This document shows positions 1 through 12,390 of a stretch of 64,000 nt of DNA, in pieces. The position numbers were made by a program, and so were the translations under genes. Under the pieces are notes generated by a model, which saw nothing but the letters and a program-made list of their open reading frames with translations, did no database searches and had not been told where the DNA came from. The DNA comes from Adiantum capillus-veneris (taxonomy: Eukaryota > Streptophyta > Polypodiopsida > Polypodiales > Pteridaceae), in NCBI GenBank assembly GCA_014529385.2, contig CM043951.1:107664384-107728383 (forward strand). The letters run 5' to 3'. Within the stretch, counting starts at the first letter, position 1. Each line of letters starts with the position of its first letter.

Positions 1-1550
1 TGAAAATGAAATTGCGAAAGGAAATTTTCCCACCTCATTTGTTTGTCAGAGAGCTTGGTCTGTGTCATGAAGTGCTTAAGACTTTGGTGATCCGTGAAAA
101 GAGTCCCCAATAGATAGTACTTCCATGAGTGTAAGGCATGTAGAACTGCGAGGAGTTCCTTTTCATATATCCACAGAGCTTGCTCAACGGGGTCGAGCCT
201 TTGACTTTCATAGGCTATGGTGTGCCCTTCTTGGAGCAAAACAGCTTCAAGGCAATCACCACAAGAGTCACATTAGACCTCAAATGGCTTTGAGAGATCC
301 GGCAGTGTAAGCACAAGTTGAGAGATAAGCTTTTCTTTAAGATTTTGGAAACATTTTTCTTTGTTAGATCATGTAATGGTCCTGCTATTAGTGAGAACTT
401 TTCTATGAAGCATCTATAGTATGCACACATACCTATAAAGCTTCTTAGTTCATGAAGATTCCTTGGATTAGTCCATCCTTTTATTACCTTTAACTTTGAT
501 GGATCCATGTGGATGCCATCTTGAGAGATAATGTGACCTAAATACTGAATCTCTTGTAAGAAAATTTCACTTTTCTTTCGATTAACATAAAGTTTATTCT
601 CTCATAAGACTTGAAATATTACCTGGATGTGTTTCTTGTGTTCGTCTAGTGAATTAGAATAGATGATGATATCTTCAAAGAACACTCCAATAAAGGTTTG
701 GTGAGGCCTGAATAGCTTCTCCATCCAGCGGTTGAATGTGGCTGGTGCATTGGTCAAGCCAAAAGGCATAACAATGTATTCGTAAAGACCACACGTAGTG
801 CGAAATGTGGTCTTTACAATGTCTTGATCAACTATCCTTATTTGATGGTAGCCACTTTTTAGGTCAATCCTACTGAAGTAGGTCGACCCTTCCAAGTTAT
901 CAAATAGGTCTTCTACCCGTGGAACGGGAACCCTATTTTTTATAGTGATCCTATTTAGTGCTCTATAATCGACACACATACAATATGTCCCATCTTTCTT
1001 TTGCACTAATAACACGGGTGAGCAAAATGGAGGTGAGCTAGGCTTAACCATGCCCTTCTGAACTCACTCATGCACGTGCCACATAATCTCCTCTTGTTGA
1101 GCTTGAGAAACTCTATAAGGAGGTTTATTAGGCGGTGAACTTCCTGGAAGAAGTTCAATTGCATGATCATCATTGCCTCGTTTAGGAGGTAGTTCACAAG
1201 GGATGTCATCAATAAAAACATCTTGAAATTCCTTGAGAAAATTGGATAACTCTAGTTCCTTCTGATTATTTATATTTTCTTTTGGTAAAGCATTAGGTTC
1301 ATTTTGAGAATCTTTAAAAAAAACTATGTACACGGAAATAGAGCTCTTTATTGACTTATTGAAATCTTGCGTATGTATAATGGGTAGGGTGTTACCCATC
1401 TCTTTGGCATCTATGTACATATCTTTTTCCCTATACTTAAAGTAGATTTTCCTTTCAGATAATTTAACATTGGCAGCTGGCAGCCATGCGATCAAACCAT
1501 GGTGCCCCGAGGATTACATCCTCATGCTTGAGAGGAGAGAAAAAAAATTC
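1..1550 (-). pseudogene. GypA-a pol: protease end, reverse transcriptase, RNase H
   Basis: Read on the minus strand, 1495-1064 encodes the end of the protease and the linker into RT, ending in a PPYRVSQAQ block before the RT fingers. Positions 1051-602 give RT motifs: KKDGTYCMCVDYRALN, FSRIDLKSGYHQIRI and MPFGLTNAPATFNR. Positions 508-215 give the RT thumb (RSFIGMCAYYRCFIEKFS), and RNase H (TIAYESQRL, LAVLHALHSWKYYL) runs to the window edge. The catalytic box reads FFEDIIIYS, with Glu in place of the first of the two Asp residues. Stops at about 600 and 1052 and frame changes break the polyprotein. This copy is dead. Confidence 0.85.
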
Positions 1551-1555
1551 CTATT

Positions 1556-2478
1556 TGTTAGCAGCAAGCTAACACGGATACCATTTTTCAGAGCTCCCAT
1601 GTAAACACTCTTATTATTTTTTATAAATCGAGAATATTGTTAACTCCTATTTTTTGGATAAACCTTGTAATTGATGAGCCGAGGCTGCAAGCTTCCAGAT
1701 TGTATCAACCTGTCATTACCTATCTTTAGTTAGAGCTCCCAAATTATTAGTTTTGACCACCAAAAACCTTGGCTAAGGTATAAAAGCCAATTTTTGTGAG
1801 TTATTTGTAAGTTTTGGATAATGAAATACACAGCGTGAGCTAACGGCACTCACTTCTCTCCTTCTCGCGCTTCCTACTCCCTCCCCGGTTGTCACATTGC
1901 AGTCGTGTTTGTTGCATTGCAATCACAGGTAAGAGTTCTACGCATTGACGTAAACACATCACAGTATTTCATAGCTTTCGGCCTCGCCGACCCATGGTAT
2001 AATTTCATCATAAGTAGGAATTTACACTTCCAAATAAAAAACTAAGCATAGCTGGGGTATTGGGGCATCATTGCTAAGCATTTAGGTGCATTCTGGGTCG
2101 AAAACGACTAGCTCAAAAATCCACTGTTGTTAATAATCACGATTTTGGCACTTGACCTAAAGTAGGGTTTGAGACCATAAGCATGTGTGCTTAGGTCTTA
2201 TAAGCTTTTCCTAGAAGTTTTGTTACGTTTGGATGTCATTTGATGTTGTAACGGATGTGATTTGTTTGCCGATGAGCGATTGGCTTTTGGTGATTTCAGT
2301 CACTTGAGTGTAGCTTGAGTTAGATGCAAGTTGTTAGGTATTTTCGGAGAGATTGACAACCTCTTGTAGCCTCTATGCACTAGTCGAGTCAGTTTCATCC
2401 CATGGATTGACAATTTGATCGTGATTCTCGCTAAAAATGCAATAAGATAGGATAGTGAGGCTAGACAACCGTCCCACA
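1556..2478 (+). repeat. E1 5' LTR
   Basis: 923 bp, TG...CA ends, matching 17863-18801. Relative to the right LTR it has a 13 bp extra block near 1680 and an 11 bp extra block near 1798, and lacks about 40 bp that the right copy carries near 18205. The differences suggest an old insertion. Confidence 0.93.
1779..1786 (+). promoter_or_regulatory. TATA box of E1 LTR promoter
   Basis: TATAAAAG lies inside the LTR in the sequence GGCTAAGGTATAAAAGCC and is kept in the right LTR at 18071-18078. It is the likely core promoter for genomic RNA. The start site is not visible. Confidence 0.6.
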
Positions 2479-2480
2479 TT

Positions 2481-2497
2481 TGGCACCACTGCCGGGG
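2481..2497 (+). other. E1 primer binding site
   Basis: TGGCACCACTGCCGGGG begins 2 bp after the LTR end. Athila/Tat elements commonly carry TGGCGCCGTTGCCGGGG, complementary to the tRNA-Asp 3' end; this site differs at three positions. The primer tRNA is inferred by similarity. Confidence 0.75.
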
Positions 2498-2989
2498 TTC
2501 GAAGCGACCTAAACTAGGAAAAAACATGAGCGTCTTGTGAATTAAACCTTTAACTTCCTCTAGGATCTCCTAGAGTAAAAACTCTCTTTTTAGAAATCGT
2601 GTAGCTTAAGATTGTCGTCTTTTGCTGTGTAGAGGTAGCTTGGAAGTAATCGTACTTGTCGAGTGCCTTTAGGATTGTAGGATTGAAGAATTAGATTAAG
2701 ATTTTGAGAATGGTTGATAGACGAGACAAGTCTTAAGATCAATGCTCAGGAAACCATAAAAAACAAGAAAACCAGTGTTTGTGGACACTTTCCACAACCC
2801 CATTGCATGAGAACCTAGGAGTAGGGTAAGTAGGATCCAAGGTGGATTTCAGGACATTGCTCTCTCCGAAAGAATCATTGTGAGTTGTTATTTGAAGTGC
2901 AAAATTTCAGGTCTACGGCTAGAAATAGCACGAAAAGACTCCAAACCACTCAATCCGACTGGAGAGTATGCTTAAAAGTTGTATGCACC

Positions 2990-4080
2990 AGTGGGTAAGT
3001 TCAAGGACACTTAAGGTAAAAATTTCAAGAGTTGGCCAAAACTCATATTATTTGCTTTTTCTTGACAATTTAGGCCAACTTAAGTTTTGACTTGATTCAT
3101 AGGCTTAAAACTAACTCATGAAATGATTGTCCATGAAAAAAGTGCAAAAAGTGGTTCATTTCAAGTGTGAAGTAAATAATCATGATTATTTACTTTCAGC
3201 TCAAATTTGACCAAAGGTTGATACCAGTGACTCATTGCATGTGTACAAACAACTTTTGTAAAGGCACATTGGACTTGGATCACCAAACTGGGTGAAAACT
3301 AAAGTTTGTATTGACTTTTGAAGACTTGAGTGTAAAATGGGGAAAAAATAGTCCAAACTTGATGAAATTTGATTCATAGGCTTGTATTGATGTGATAGAC
3401 ATGTGTACATGCTCAGTTGACCAAAAAGATGCAAAAATTTGTTAGATGTAAATAATCATAATTATTTACATCTATCCCATTTTTCAAATTTCTTGACCAA
3501 GTTAGCATACCACTAGTTTTACCATGTTGTAATAAGCCCACAAACCAAATTTGGTGAGATTTGGATCTCTGGATTGGAAATTGTGACCAAATTTGCAAAG
3601 TTAGTCTACGAACAGAAAACTGATGACCATTTGACCAAAAAAATTGTCCAAATTTGTTCAAACTTGGCTAGAGACCTTAAGTTGAAGTGCTTAACAGATC
3701 TGTGTCAAGATTGGGACAAAAATTTGCAAAAAAATAGCTAGAGTAAATAATCGCGATTATTTACATCTGCTTCAAAAATTGACAATCTTGCATATTTGAA
3801 CATACCACAAGGTCAAGCATATCAAGTAGACCACACAAATCAATTTTGGTGAAATTTGGATCACACTGCGGACACGAAACAGTTGATAAACTTGAAATGA
3901 TTTTGTCCAAACTTGTTGGAACTTGTCTAAGGACCTTAACAGGTTGTATACTTGGCAAATCAAGCCAAAAAGGACAAAAATTTGACAAAAGTAAATAATC
4001 GTGATTATTTACTACTGCTACACAGAGCCACCCATTTTGACTTTTGAGCTTGTACAGTGTTAGACCAACATAATACAAGG
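2990..4080 (+). repeat. E1 leader: degenerate ~250-295 bp repeats with palindromes
   Basis: The untranslated leader (2498-4422) contains diverged tandem units. Each holds a palindrome with arms GTAAATAATC and GATTATTTAC, at 3171-3194 (perfect, 24 bp), 3444-3473, 3743-3764 (perfect) and 3990-4013. Around these recur phrases such as AAATTTGGTGAGATTTGG and TTGACCAAA. A fifth palindrome is at 15174-15195, and a partial one lies in each LTR near 2130 and 18450. No coding frame is supported here. Confidence 0.8.
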
Positions 4081-4422
4081 CCACCGGGAAATTTTGGGTT
4101 CAATCGGATCCAAATTGGTACATGTTCACTCAGTTTTCATGTTGCAGATTAATCCTTTGATTTTTGCCAAGGTCGAGTTTGAAAATCTCAATTGCTGACT
4201 AAATTAGCTCGATTTGCAGTATACACATAGACCAATCATAATAGCTAGCAAAAACTATAAAGTCTTTATAGAAGATAGCTAACTTGATCAAAACTGTACA
4301 AGAATCAGGTTGCAGATGATGAATCGGTAGATCAGACAAAGAGTGCAATTCAGTCAAGTGGAAGAAATTGATAGCAAGTCAATCCAAAGGTAAGTACTCT
4401 ATCCAGGGCTTCATAAGTCTTT

Positions 4423-6809
4423 ATGAACCTTAGATCTAGTCGTGTACTAGAAAATCAAGGCATACTTGGAGAAACCTCCAGTAGAGTATCCATTGAAGAG
4501 AGCGTAATCAAGGCAATTCCTTGCACACGATTCTTGAAGAAATCTCACACTTTTTCAGATTCAACATCTGAAATGTCTTCTTATTCGACTCACTCGGAAA
4601 CCGGAACAACAATGCGCTATAAGCATATACTCTCTTTTTATAAGACTAATCACCATGGAGCTCAGGTTTACCTGGATCGTAAAGAGTATGCTATTCGCAT
4701 TGATGACCATGGTATTGAGTTTGAAGAGGAGATCAGGTCAAACAAACAAGGAAAAATATACATGGATCGAAATGGAACTCGGTATTTACAAGTCGAAGAC
4801 CCTGACATGATAGACAAATGGGGGTTAGAAGTAAACACCATAATTCCAGATATGGCTACAAAGAAAGGACCACCAACTTTTAATTTCAGGGATACAATTA
4901 AGTTGATTTGAAGCCTTTGAAATGGCTTAGTACGGATAATCCTAGGATCGGAGTCTATTGTTGGGAGGATAGAAATGTAAAAGATCTTATGTGGACTTTG
5001 TATGCCAAATCAGGACAATTAACGGCCATGAAGATCATCTATATCTTCAAGATCAAGGATAAGGGATCAGCAGATCTACCAACCTACCTGTTTAGGGATT
5101 GTTATAACAACAACTTTGTTATGATGACTCTTGAGGAGGTAGAACAAACCAAATATCAAGGATATTCAATAAGAGATTGGATATCGGGCCAAGGACCAGA
5201 AACTATGCCAAGAGATGAACACCGTGAGAGATCTTCTGAGAGTAATGTTAAGAAACCAGAAACCACCTCATCACGAAGAAAACCGGGTGACACTAAGGCC
5301 AGTCCAGGGCTACATGAGTCACTATTTCCAACAGACTGGTTTGAAGAACCCGGAACAGAACCAACTGCCAGAAGACTGGGAGTTAAACCAAATAGACGCA
5401 TCAGACTAGCTGATTTTTAAAAATGGGTCAAAAAATACAGTGGATCTGGGGATCCATACGACCACTTAGCAAGCTTTAAGCAAGTGCTAAGAGCTGAATG
5501 CATATTTGATTTCCTTACTCAATTCGAGGGGTTTGAAATTACATTAGAAGGAAAAGCATTCACATGGTTCCAAAACATTCCACCAAGGTCAATCATGGAC
5601 TTGAACACATTAGCTCAATGATTTGTAGCTGCTTGTTCCAAAGCGGGGATCAGACACAATACAATAGCTCAAATCTACAGTTTTAAATAGAAACATGGTG
5701 AGTCTATTAGGGATTGTGCAACTTGGATGAAACAATACATTGCTAGATGCTCATGGCTAGAGATACCTGCAAAAGAACGACTAGTATCATTGTTTCTAGA
5801 GGGACTTCTGAACAAAGAACTTCATGCTATACTTTTTAGCAAGAAGCATACAACCCTAGAAGATTGTGTGTCAGATGCGATTGACTTAGGAGACAATTGC
5901 GATATTTTCAACGAAGAAGATATCCCTAAGGATAACCAAAGTGAGAAAACAGCATCCACCAAAACAGCACAAGTGGGAACGGCTACTACAGCACCACTTT
6001 TATCCATAGAAGACATGCTCAAAAGGATGAACGACATGATGAATAACATGCAAAAAGCACCTATGAGAGGACCAGGACAAGGGATACCTCAACATGGACA
6101 ACCAATTAGACCGCAAAAATGGTGTGCAATCGAGAGAGAAAATGGACCAACCATGAGACCCTTGAGTGCTACTACCGACCAAAGTTTGATGGAAATGTTC
6201 AGTACGTGCCCATGAGGCCACAAGGACAACCCATGTATAGATACCATCCTAACATGGCACCAACTCAAAGACCACCGATGGGTATGGAAAGACCTCAACC
6301 CGTGTTGGGTCAACAACCTCCGTATCCAAGACATCATGCAGTTCCTGTAAAATACATGCATTTAGAAGGAGTCATAGATAAACAAGCACTAGTACCTGTT
6401 ACACCCTATGCTGAGCCTAGCCCATCTACAGTAATGGTAGAAGGAGATTGGTATAATTCACATCCACCACCAATGGAAGAACCTATGACTTATGCTCCAC
6501 CAGAGCTTACCAATGTATTATGTAGCTAATCAAGGTGTTAGACCTCCTATGGTAAGACCCATGGTTAAGCCAAGAACGGGAAACTGTCATAACTATGGTG
6601 CAGATGATCATTGGAAAAATGAATGCCCAAAGCCTGACAAGAACCTCAAACCAATTGAAGCTTTTTGCATGCAATGTTGCAAAAACGGAGGACACTTTTC
6701 GAAAGATTTCCAAAAAACTCCTTTAAACAAGGGTAAAACAGTAGTAAATGTAGTCCAAGGATACCTAGTAGCTCATCTGAGAGTGAACCGATTGTTCCAA
6801 TCAAGGTAA
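4423..6809 (+). pseudogene. E1 gag
   Basis: Gag starts at 4423 with MNLRSSRVLE, close to the start of E2 gag (MHLRSGRVLE at 33846). A frame change at about 4908 carries on through 5420. The capsid-like retrotransposon gag block spans about 5420-5900 (GDPYDHLASFKQVL, AFTWFQNIP, LFLEGLLNKELH) and has stops near 5418, 5620 and 5687. A Met/Pro/Gln-rich linker follows. Two degenerate zinc knuckles occur at about 6586-6715: CHNYGADDHWKNEC lacks the second Cys, and CMQCCKNGGHFSKDF has Asp for the last Cys. The gene is broken in at least four places. Confidence 0.85.
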
Positions 6810-6979
6810 TCACTAGAGCCCAAGCTAAGAAAAAGAAACATAACTCCTCTAATGATTCAGAGAATACAAAATTTGCCTCTCAAAAGACCAAAAGAAGCAA
6901 AAGCAAAAGGTATGAGATGAGAAAATAGAAACAAGAAGCTGTAATCGAGGAAAAAGCAAAACAGCTATTCCAGGAAAAG

Positions 6980-8775
6980 GTGAAAGAACCTGGAAGCGAA
7001 ATCAAACAAACAACCGTAAAATCTGGAGGATCAATTTTGGTTGATAAAATTTTTGAGCCTATTAATGCAGCTTTGGAAGCCTACCAAGTCATGGAAAACA
7101 AATGGAAAAACTATCCTTCTCTAGACATGGAAGCAGCTAAGCTTGAAGCTTATCAAAATTTGGTAAGAATCACGCAAGAAATGCTAGAAAAACAAAAATC
7201 CAAGCTCGAAAGTATAGCAAAACCTAAGGAGCTTGTGGTAAGAGACACGAAAGGAAAATCCGAAGTGGTGGTAGAACCCCACCTTGAAACAAAAGAGCCA
7301 GAACTTATAGTGCCTGACAGCGAAGATTCCTTAGACGGAATTCCATTCGTAGAGGAAGACTGGCCAGGACACTTATCGGAAAAACTTAGAGAGATCAATG
7401 ATGGGAGCCTAACTCTAAAGTCAGCTCCTATAGAGGAAGTTTGGTTAGACAACCTACCTCCTAATATGGACATGGATGTACAATCCTTGTATGGGGATTG
7501 CGGATCTGAAGCTTCAGGAATGTCTGAACCATTGACCTTGAAAACATTACCCTCTTACTTGGGAGACAACAAAGATGAATCCATAGTGTGTAAAACCACT
7601 CAAGTAAAAAGAGCGGAGCAGAACCTGGAAGTAGACAATATTCATTCAATCATGTCTACACCCATCCCATGCACTCTTACTTTGGGAGAACTATTAAAAA
7701 TCAGACCATATTTATGGAATGATCTACAAGAAATCCTAGAGAAGGTGGGGATAACGAGGCTCATCATAAAAAATTTGGGAAAAGTGAAAAACAAAATGGA
7801 CAACAAAGATATTTGATCTGTCCCAATGACAAAGTCGGAGAATATTATGAAGTGGAAGAAGGAAACACCACCGTTCCAGTGAAATATAATGACATAGAAA
7901 CCATGGCAATACTGGATAGTGGAGCAGGCATAGCCATAGCCACAAAAGCCGTATGGGAATACTTGGGACAACCCAGCCCCATTAGAAAAATCTGAATGAA
8001 ATTGCAATTGGCTGACGGACACATTGAAAGACCATTACGGCTGCTTGAAAAAGTGATAGTCAATTCCTGTGGGATTGAATATCAACACACTTTTGCCATA
8101 GTAGACTTTGGAAAAAGACTCAATTACAAAATTATATTGGGAAGACCTTTCATGCGACATGTACAGCTTATCCAAGATTGGGAAAAAAACTATCTGTACT
8201 TGAAGCAAGTGGGATCTATAACAAGGGTTAATTTAAAAGATCACACTTATAGAGATTTCATGAAAATGCTCATACAAGAGTTTGATTTGATCTCCTCGGC
8301 TGAAACTAAGCTTCTATCGTGGTTAAACAAAGACACTCCTATTTGGATGTGTGGAGATTCAGAAAATGGGAGTTTAAAACGAGAAGACTGTATTTTAGAA
8401 AGGGCTTGCACAGACAAAACCTATGTACTTGAACCCTTTCCAGAGCATTTGTTTGACACATTTGAGTGGACTCAAGTTTTAACGACAATGGATGTATGTG
8501 TGAATACGTCTATTCCGACTCAATTTTGCAATGAGCACGGCTACGACATAATTCCCATCCGAATGATTTCAACCCTCAACATTGAAGAAAAAATTGAGGA
8601 ACCCAAGGACTTGATGAAAGTTGAACAAGTCTTCTCATACCTCTACTATGATGCAACAGATGAGTTAGAAGAACACTCAGCTACCTCAGAAGATTCGGGG
8701 TCGGAAAAAGAACATGTGAGAGCTAAGCTACTCTTGAAAGGAGGGGAGGAAATTTTTTTTGACTTTCCTGACTAG
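6980..8775 (+). pseudogene. E1 gag-pol linker and aspartic protease
   Basis: An acidic, Lys-rich linker (6980-7816) leads to a retropepsin domain starting at about 7830. The catalytic motif ILDSGAG (codons from 7912) is present, followed by GIAIATKAVWEYLG and, after a TGA near 7993, by the flap-like region and IILGRPFMRH (about 8130). The frame then runs open to 8775 through a Cys/Glu-rich stretch of unknown role. The protease would process the Gag-Pol polyprotein. The shift at 7813 and the stop at 7993 disable it. Confidence 0.8.
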
Positions 8776-8881
8776 AAATCGAGAAGACAAAAATGGTATA
8801 GATGAAAAAGAGACACCATAAAAGTGAAAGCTAGACCTATGCCATCGATCTCTAGTAGAACACAGTTCCTAATGTAGGTAA

Positions 8882-10760
8882 ATGCACAAGATTGTGTCAA
8901 GGACAAAATTACTGGCAGATGTCCTTCAAAAGAAAAACCCAAAAATGTTGAAAACATTGAGAAAAACAAGGAAGGATACTCAAGCAAATCCAAACAAACA
9001 GGACAAGGAGCCAACCATGACACGAGTTGAGCAAAAAAAGAAATATCAAGAGTTGAAAAAAAACTCTAAAGGAGATATATACGACTGAAATGGAAACCAC
9101 AGAAAAGGATAGTAAAGATGTAATGAGTGTTCCATCCCATTACAAAAAGTATACTCTCCAAGAGCAAAAAATCATTGTCGAACAACCTGTTAGAGAACTA
9201 CAAAAACAGGGTGAGTCCTACGGAGGGCCTGAAACCGCCAAAAAGATAGATTTGGTTGAACCAAGAGAAGAGCCTAGGCTTGCCTACATTGCAAATGACC
9301 TAACAGAAATAGAAGAAGAGCTTTTTCTAAGCTTGCTAAAAGAATACCGAGATATCTTTGCTTGGTCTTACAAGGATCTCAAGGGTGTTGATCTAGAAAT
9401 CTGTCAACATACCATACCCATGAGAGATGATACGAAACCAAGTAGACAAAAGCCATACACATATAATGAAACATTTGCCAAGAAGATTAAAGAAGAGATT
9501 GAAAAACTAAAGGAAGCTGCATTCATTTATGAAATTGAACACACAGATTGGGTGTCTCCAATTGTGGTAGTACCTAAGAAGAATGGAAAATTACGAGTGT
9601 GCATCAATCTCAAGAAAGTGAATGCAACTACCATTAGAGACAACTTTCCTCTTCCAATCATTGAGCATGTGTTAGAATGAGTTGCAAGTAAAGAAGCTTA
9701 CAGCTTCTTAGATGGCTTTTCAGAATACAACCAAACTTTTGGTTGACCCAAAAGATCAACATTAAACTGCTTTTGGAACGGATTGGGATATTTTTGCCTA
9801 TTGGGTTATGCCTTTTGGGTTAACTAATGCTCCTGCCACCTTTCAAAGATTGATGATCCATGCTTTTAAAGAATATCTTAGGAAATTCTTGGAAGTATAT
9901 ATGGATGATCTATGCGTACATTCATCATCCAAGCTAATCATTTTGAACATCTCAAAAAGGTATTCGAAAAATGTAGACTTTATAGGATTTGTTTAAATCC
10001 TGAAAAGTGCACATTCATGGGTAGACAAGGAAAAATTATTGGATATATAGTGTCTAAAAATGGCATAGCTAGTGATATAGATAAAATTCATGTTATTGTT
10101 GATTTGCCTAGACCAACAATAGTCAAGCGGGTTCAAGCCTTCATGGGACATTGTGGATATTACAGACGGTTCATTTACATGTACGATATAATTGTAAAAC
10201 CCATGTATAGCTTGATTACAAACTTTGAATGAACTGATGAGTGTGAAGAATCCTTCATGAAGCTTAAGGAAGCTCTCACCTCAGCTCCAATATTGAAAGC
10301 ACCAGATTGGAATAAGATATTTCACATACATGTAGATGCTTCTAGTTTTGCCATAGGGTGTATACTAGCTCAACCAGGAGATGAGAAAATTGATTTTCCT
10401 ATTTCTTATGTTAGTCGGACAGTTGAACATGGCAAAAAAGAATTATACCACCACCAAAAGGGAAGGATTAAAAATGATCTATGCAGTAAAAAATTATAGA
10501 CATTACCTATTAGCAAACAAATTTGTGTTCTTCGTGGACCACCAAGCTTTTGTACTACGTCAACAAGCCATGCAGTACAGGAAGAATAGTGAGATGGTTC
10601 ATCATTCTTCTGGAATTTGATTTCACTGTGGTTGTAAAAAAGGGCACTACTCATCAAAGAGCAGATCATTTGTCAAGAATTGTTTTAGGAGAACCTCCTA
10701 AAGGAGTAGATGATGATCTACCAGATGCATATCTGTTCTCCGTGGAAATGATACCTTGAT
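8882..10760 (+). pseudogene. E1 reverse transcriptase and RNase H
   Basis: The RT fingers begin in 9090-9680: a DTKPSRQKPYTYN entry, WVSPIVVVPKKNGKLRVCINL, then NFPLPIIEHVLE ending in a TGA. The palm is fragmented; FGLTNAPATFQRLM and the catalytic box VYMDDLCVHS are both readable in 9808-9996. The thumb (AFMGHCGYYRRFIY) is in 9912-10232, in another frame. RNase H follows at 10257-10760, with HIHVDASSFAIGCILAQPG and DHLSRIVLGEPPKG. The active-site YMDD is intact, but at least five stops or shifts break the chain. Confidence 0.88.
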
Positions 10761-10771
10761 GGTCAAAAAAT

Positions 10772-12390
10772 ATGGTATCATTCATGACCATAGCTCAAGC
10801 GGATTCACAAACACCACTTCCTATTACAATCGGATTAGTTGAGCAATCAACTATGTATCAATTACTAGCTGGTAGGCTATACAAAAGAAACCGAGATGGA
10901 ATATTACTCTTATGCATTAATCTTGAAGAGAAAACCCAAAACCTAAGTCAACCACATATTACAATAGTAGGACTTCACTTTGCTGAAGATTAAACTATGC
11001 AAAGGATCTTGAGACTTGGAGTATTTTGGCCAACTATGAGGAGTAATGTTCGCTCTTTTGTAAATAACTATCCTCAATGTCAAAAACAAACGCCTATACC
11101 TCATGTAACACTGTTTCAAATGTCACCTGTTCCTAAGTGGATTAATTATCTAATTACTTACTTATCAATGTTTCAAATGTCACCTGTTCCTAGGTGGAGT
11201 AATTATCTAATTACTTACTTATCAAGCCGAACATTTCCTGAGGATATGAGTAAATGCTGTCAAAGAGCAATTAAAATTGAAGCAAGAGACTATGCTCTTA
11301 TTGCAACCAATTGTATCAGAGAGGTAAGGATCAACATTTGCATCTTTGTGCAAATGAAGACAAATATATTCCAATTATAGAACAAGCACATGCTGGATTA
11401 GCTGGAGGTCACTTTTCTAGTGAGACCACCCCAAGAGCAATCTTAATGGCAGGAATATGGTGGCCAACACTTTTTGCAGATGCCAAAGAATATGTTTGAA
11501 GGTGTGATGCTTGTCAACGAGCAAAAATGTCAACAAGAGTGGATAGCATGCCCTTAAGACCAATGATGGGGGCTAGAGCTTTTGCAAAATGGGGTATAGA
11601 CTTTGTTGGGCCAATACAGCTACCTGCTTATAGAACCCAAGCTCAATATATCATTGTAGCTATGGACTATTTGACTAAGTCGGCCGAGGCTAAAGCAACT
11701 CAAAAGAATGATGCCAGAACCACTGCCGCATTCTTATATGAGTATGTGTTCACAAGATATGGACTGCCAATAGAAATTGTCAGTGATAGGGGAACTCATT
11801 TCCTTAATGAGGTAATCGAGTATCTGCTTAATGAATTGATGGTCATCCATAACAAGTCAACTCCCTATCACCCACAAGCAAACAAACAAGCGGAGCATAC
11901 GAATAAGATTCTTAGCTCGGAATTGACTACAGTGGTTAGTTCAGGAAGAACAGACTGGGAAATGAATCTCCATGCAGCTCTATGGGCTTATCGAGTTTCA
12001 TTCAAAACAGCTTTAAATGCTACACCCTTCAACCTTTCTTATGGTCTTGATGCCATACTGCCAATAGAATTTCTATTGTCGACACTAAGGATAGCTAAGA
12101 ACCTTGAGTTGATTGGACATGAATTGTCAGAAAGACTTTAAGATTTAGGAAATCTAGATGAGCAAACGCTAACAACTGTAGCTCACATCTATGCACAAAA
12201 GCAGAAACAAAAACAACTTTTTGATTCTCATCTAATTACCAAAATCTTCAAAAAAGGGGACTTAGTTTTAGTTTATTCCCTTACACAACACATTCCCAAG
12301 TTTAAGAAAAAGGGAAATGGACCGTTTATCATTGAAGATGTATCTCTAAGTGGAGCAGTTAAGCTATCCACCCTAGATGGTGAACCAATG
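10772..12390 (+). pseudogene. E1 integrase with two zinc-binding-like segments
   Basis: An H2C2-like segment at about 10860-11100 (RLYKRNRDGILLL, VFWPTMRSNVRSFVNN, QCQK) precedes a Tat-type linker. A complete second one lies at about 11310-11530 (HAGLAGGHFSSETT, WWPTLFADAKEYV, CDACQRAK). The catalytic core at 11580-12000 shows WGIDFVGPIQLP, VSDRGTHFLNEV and STPYHPQANKQAE with DDE residues present. The C-terminal SH3-like part is at about 12240-12420 (FKKGDLVLVYS, GPFIIED). A 57 bp tandem duplication lies in the linker (11114-11227). Stops at 10991, 11378, 11497 and 12139 disable it. Confidence 0.88.

Noticed and set aside
2990-4080. CRISPR-like array
   Set aside because: The palindromic repeats are far apart (250-295 bp), the units between them are diverged copies of each other, and the context is a plant retrotransposon leader.
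3413-4084. Minus-strand open frames in the E1 leader
   Set aside because: They run through degenerate tandem repeats and palindromes on the antisense strand, with no domains.
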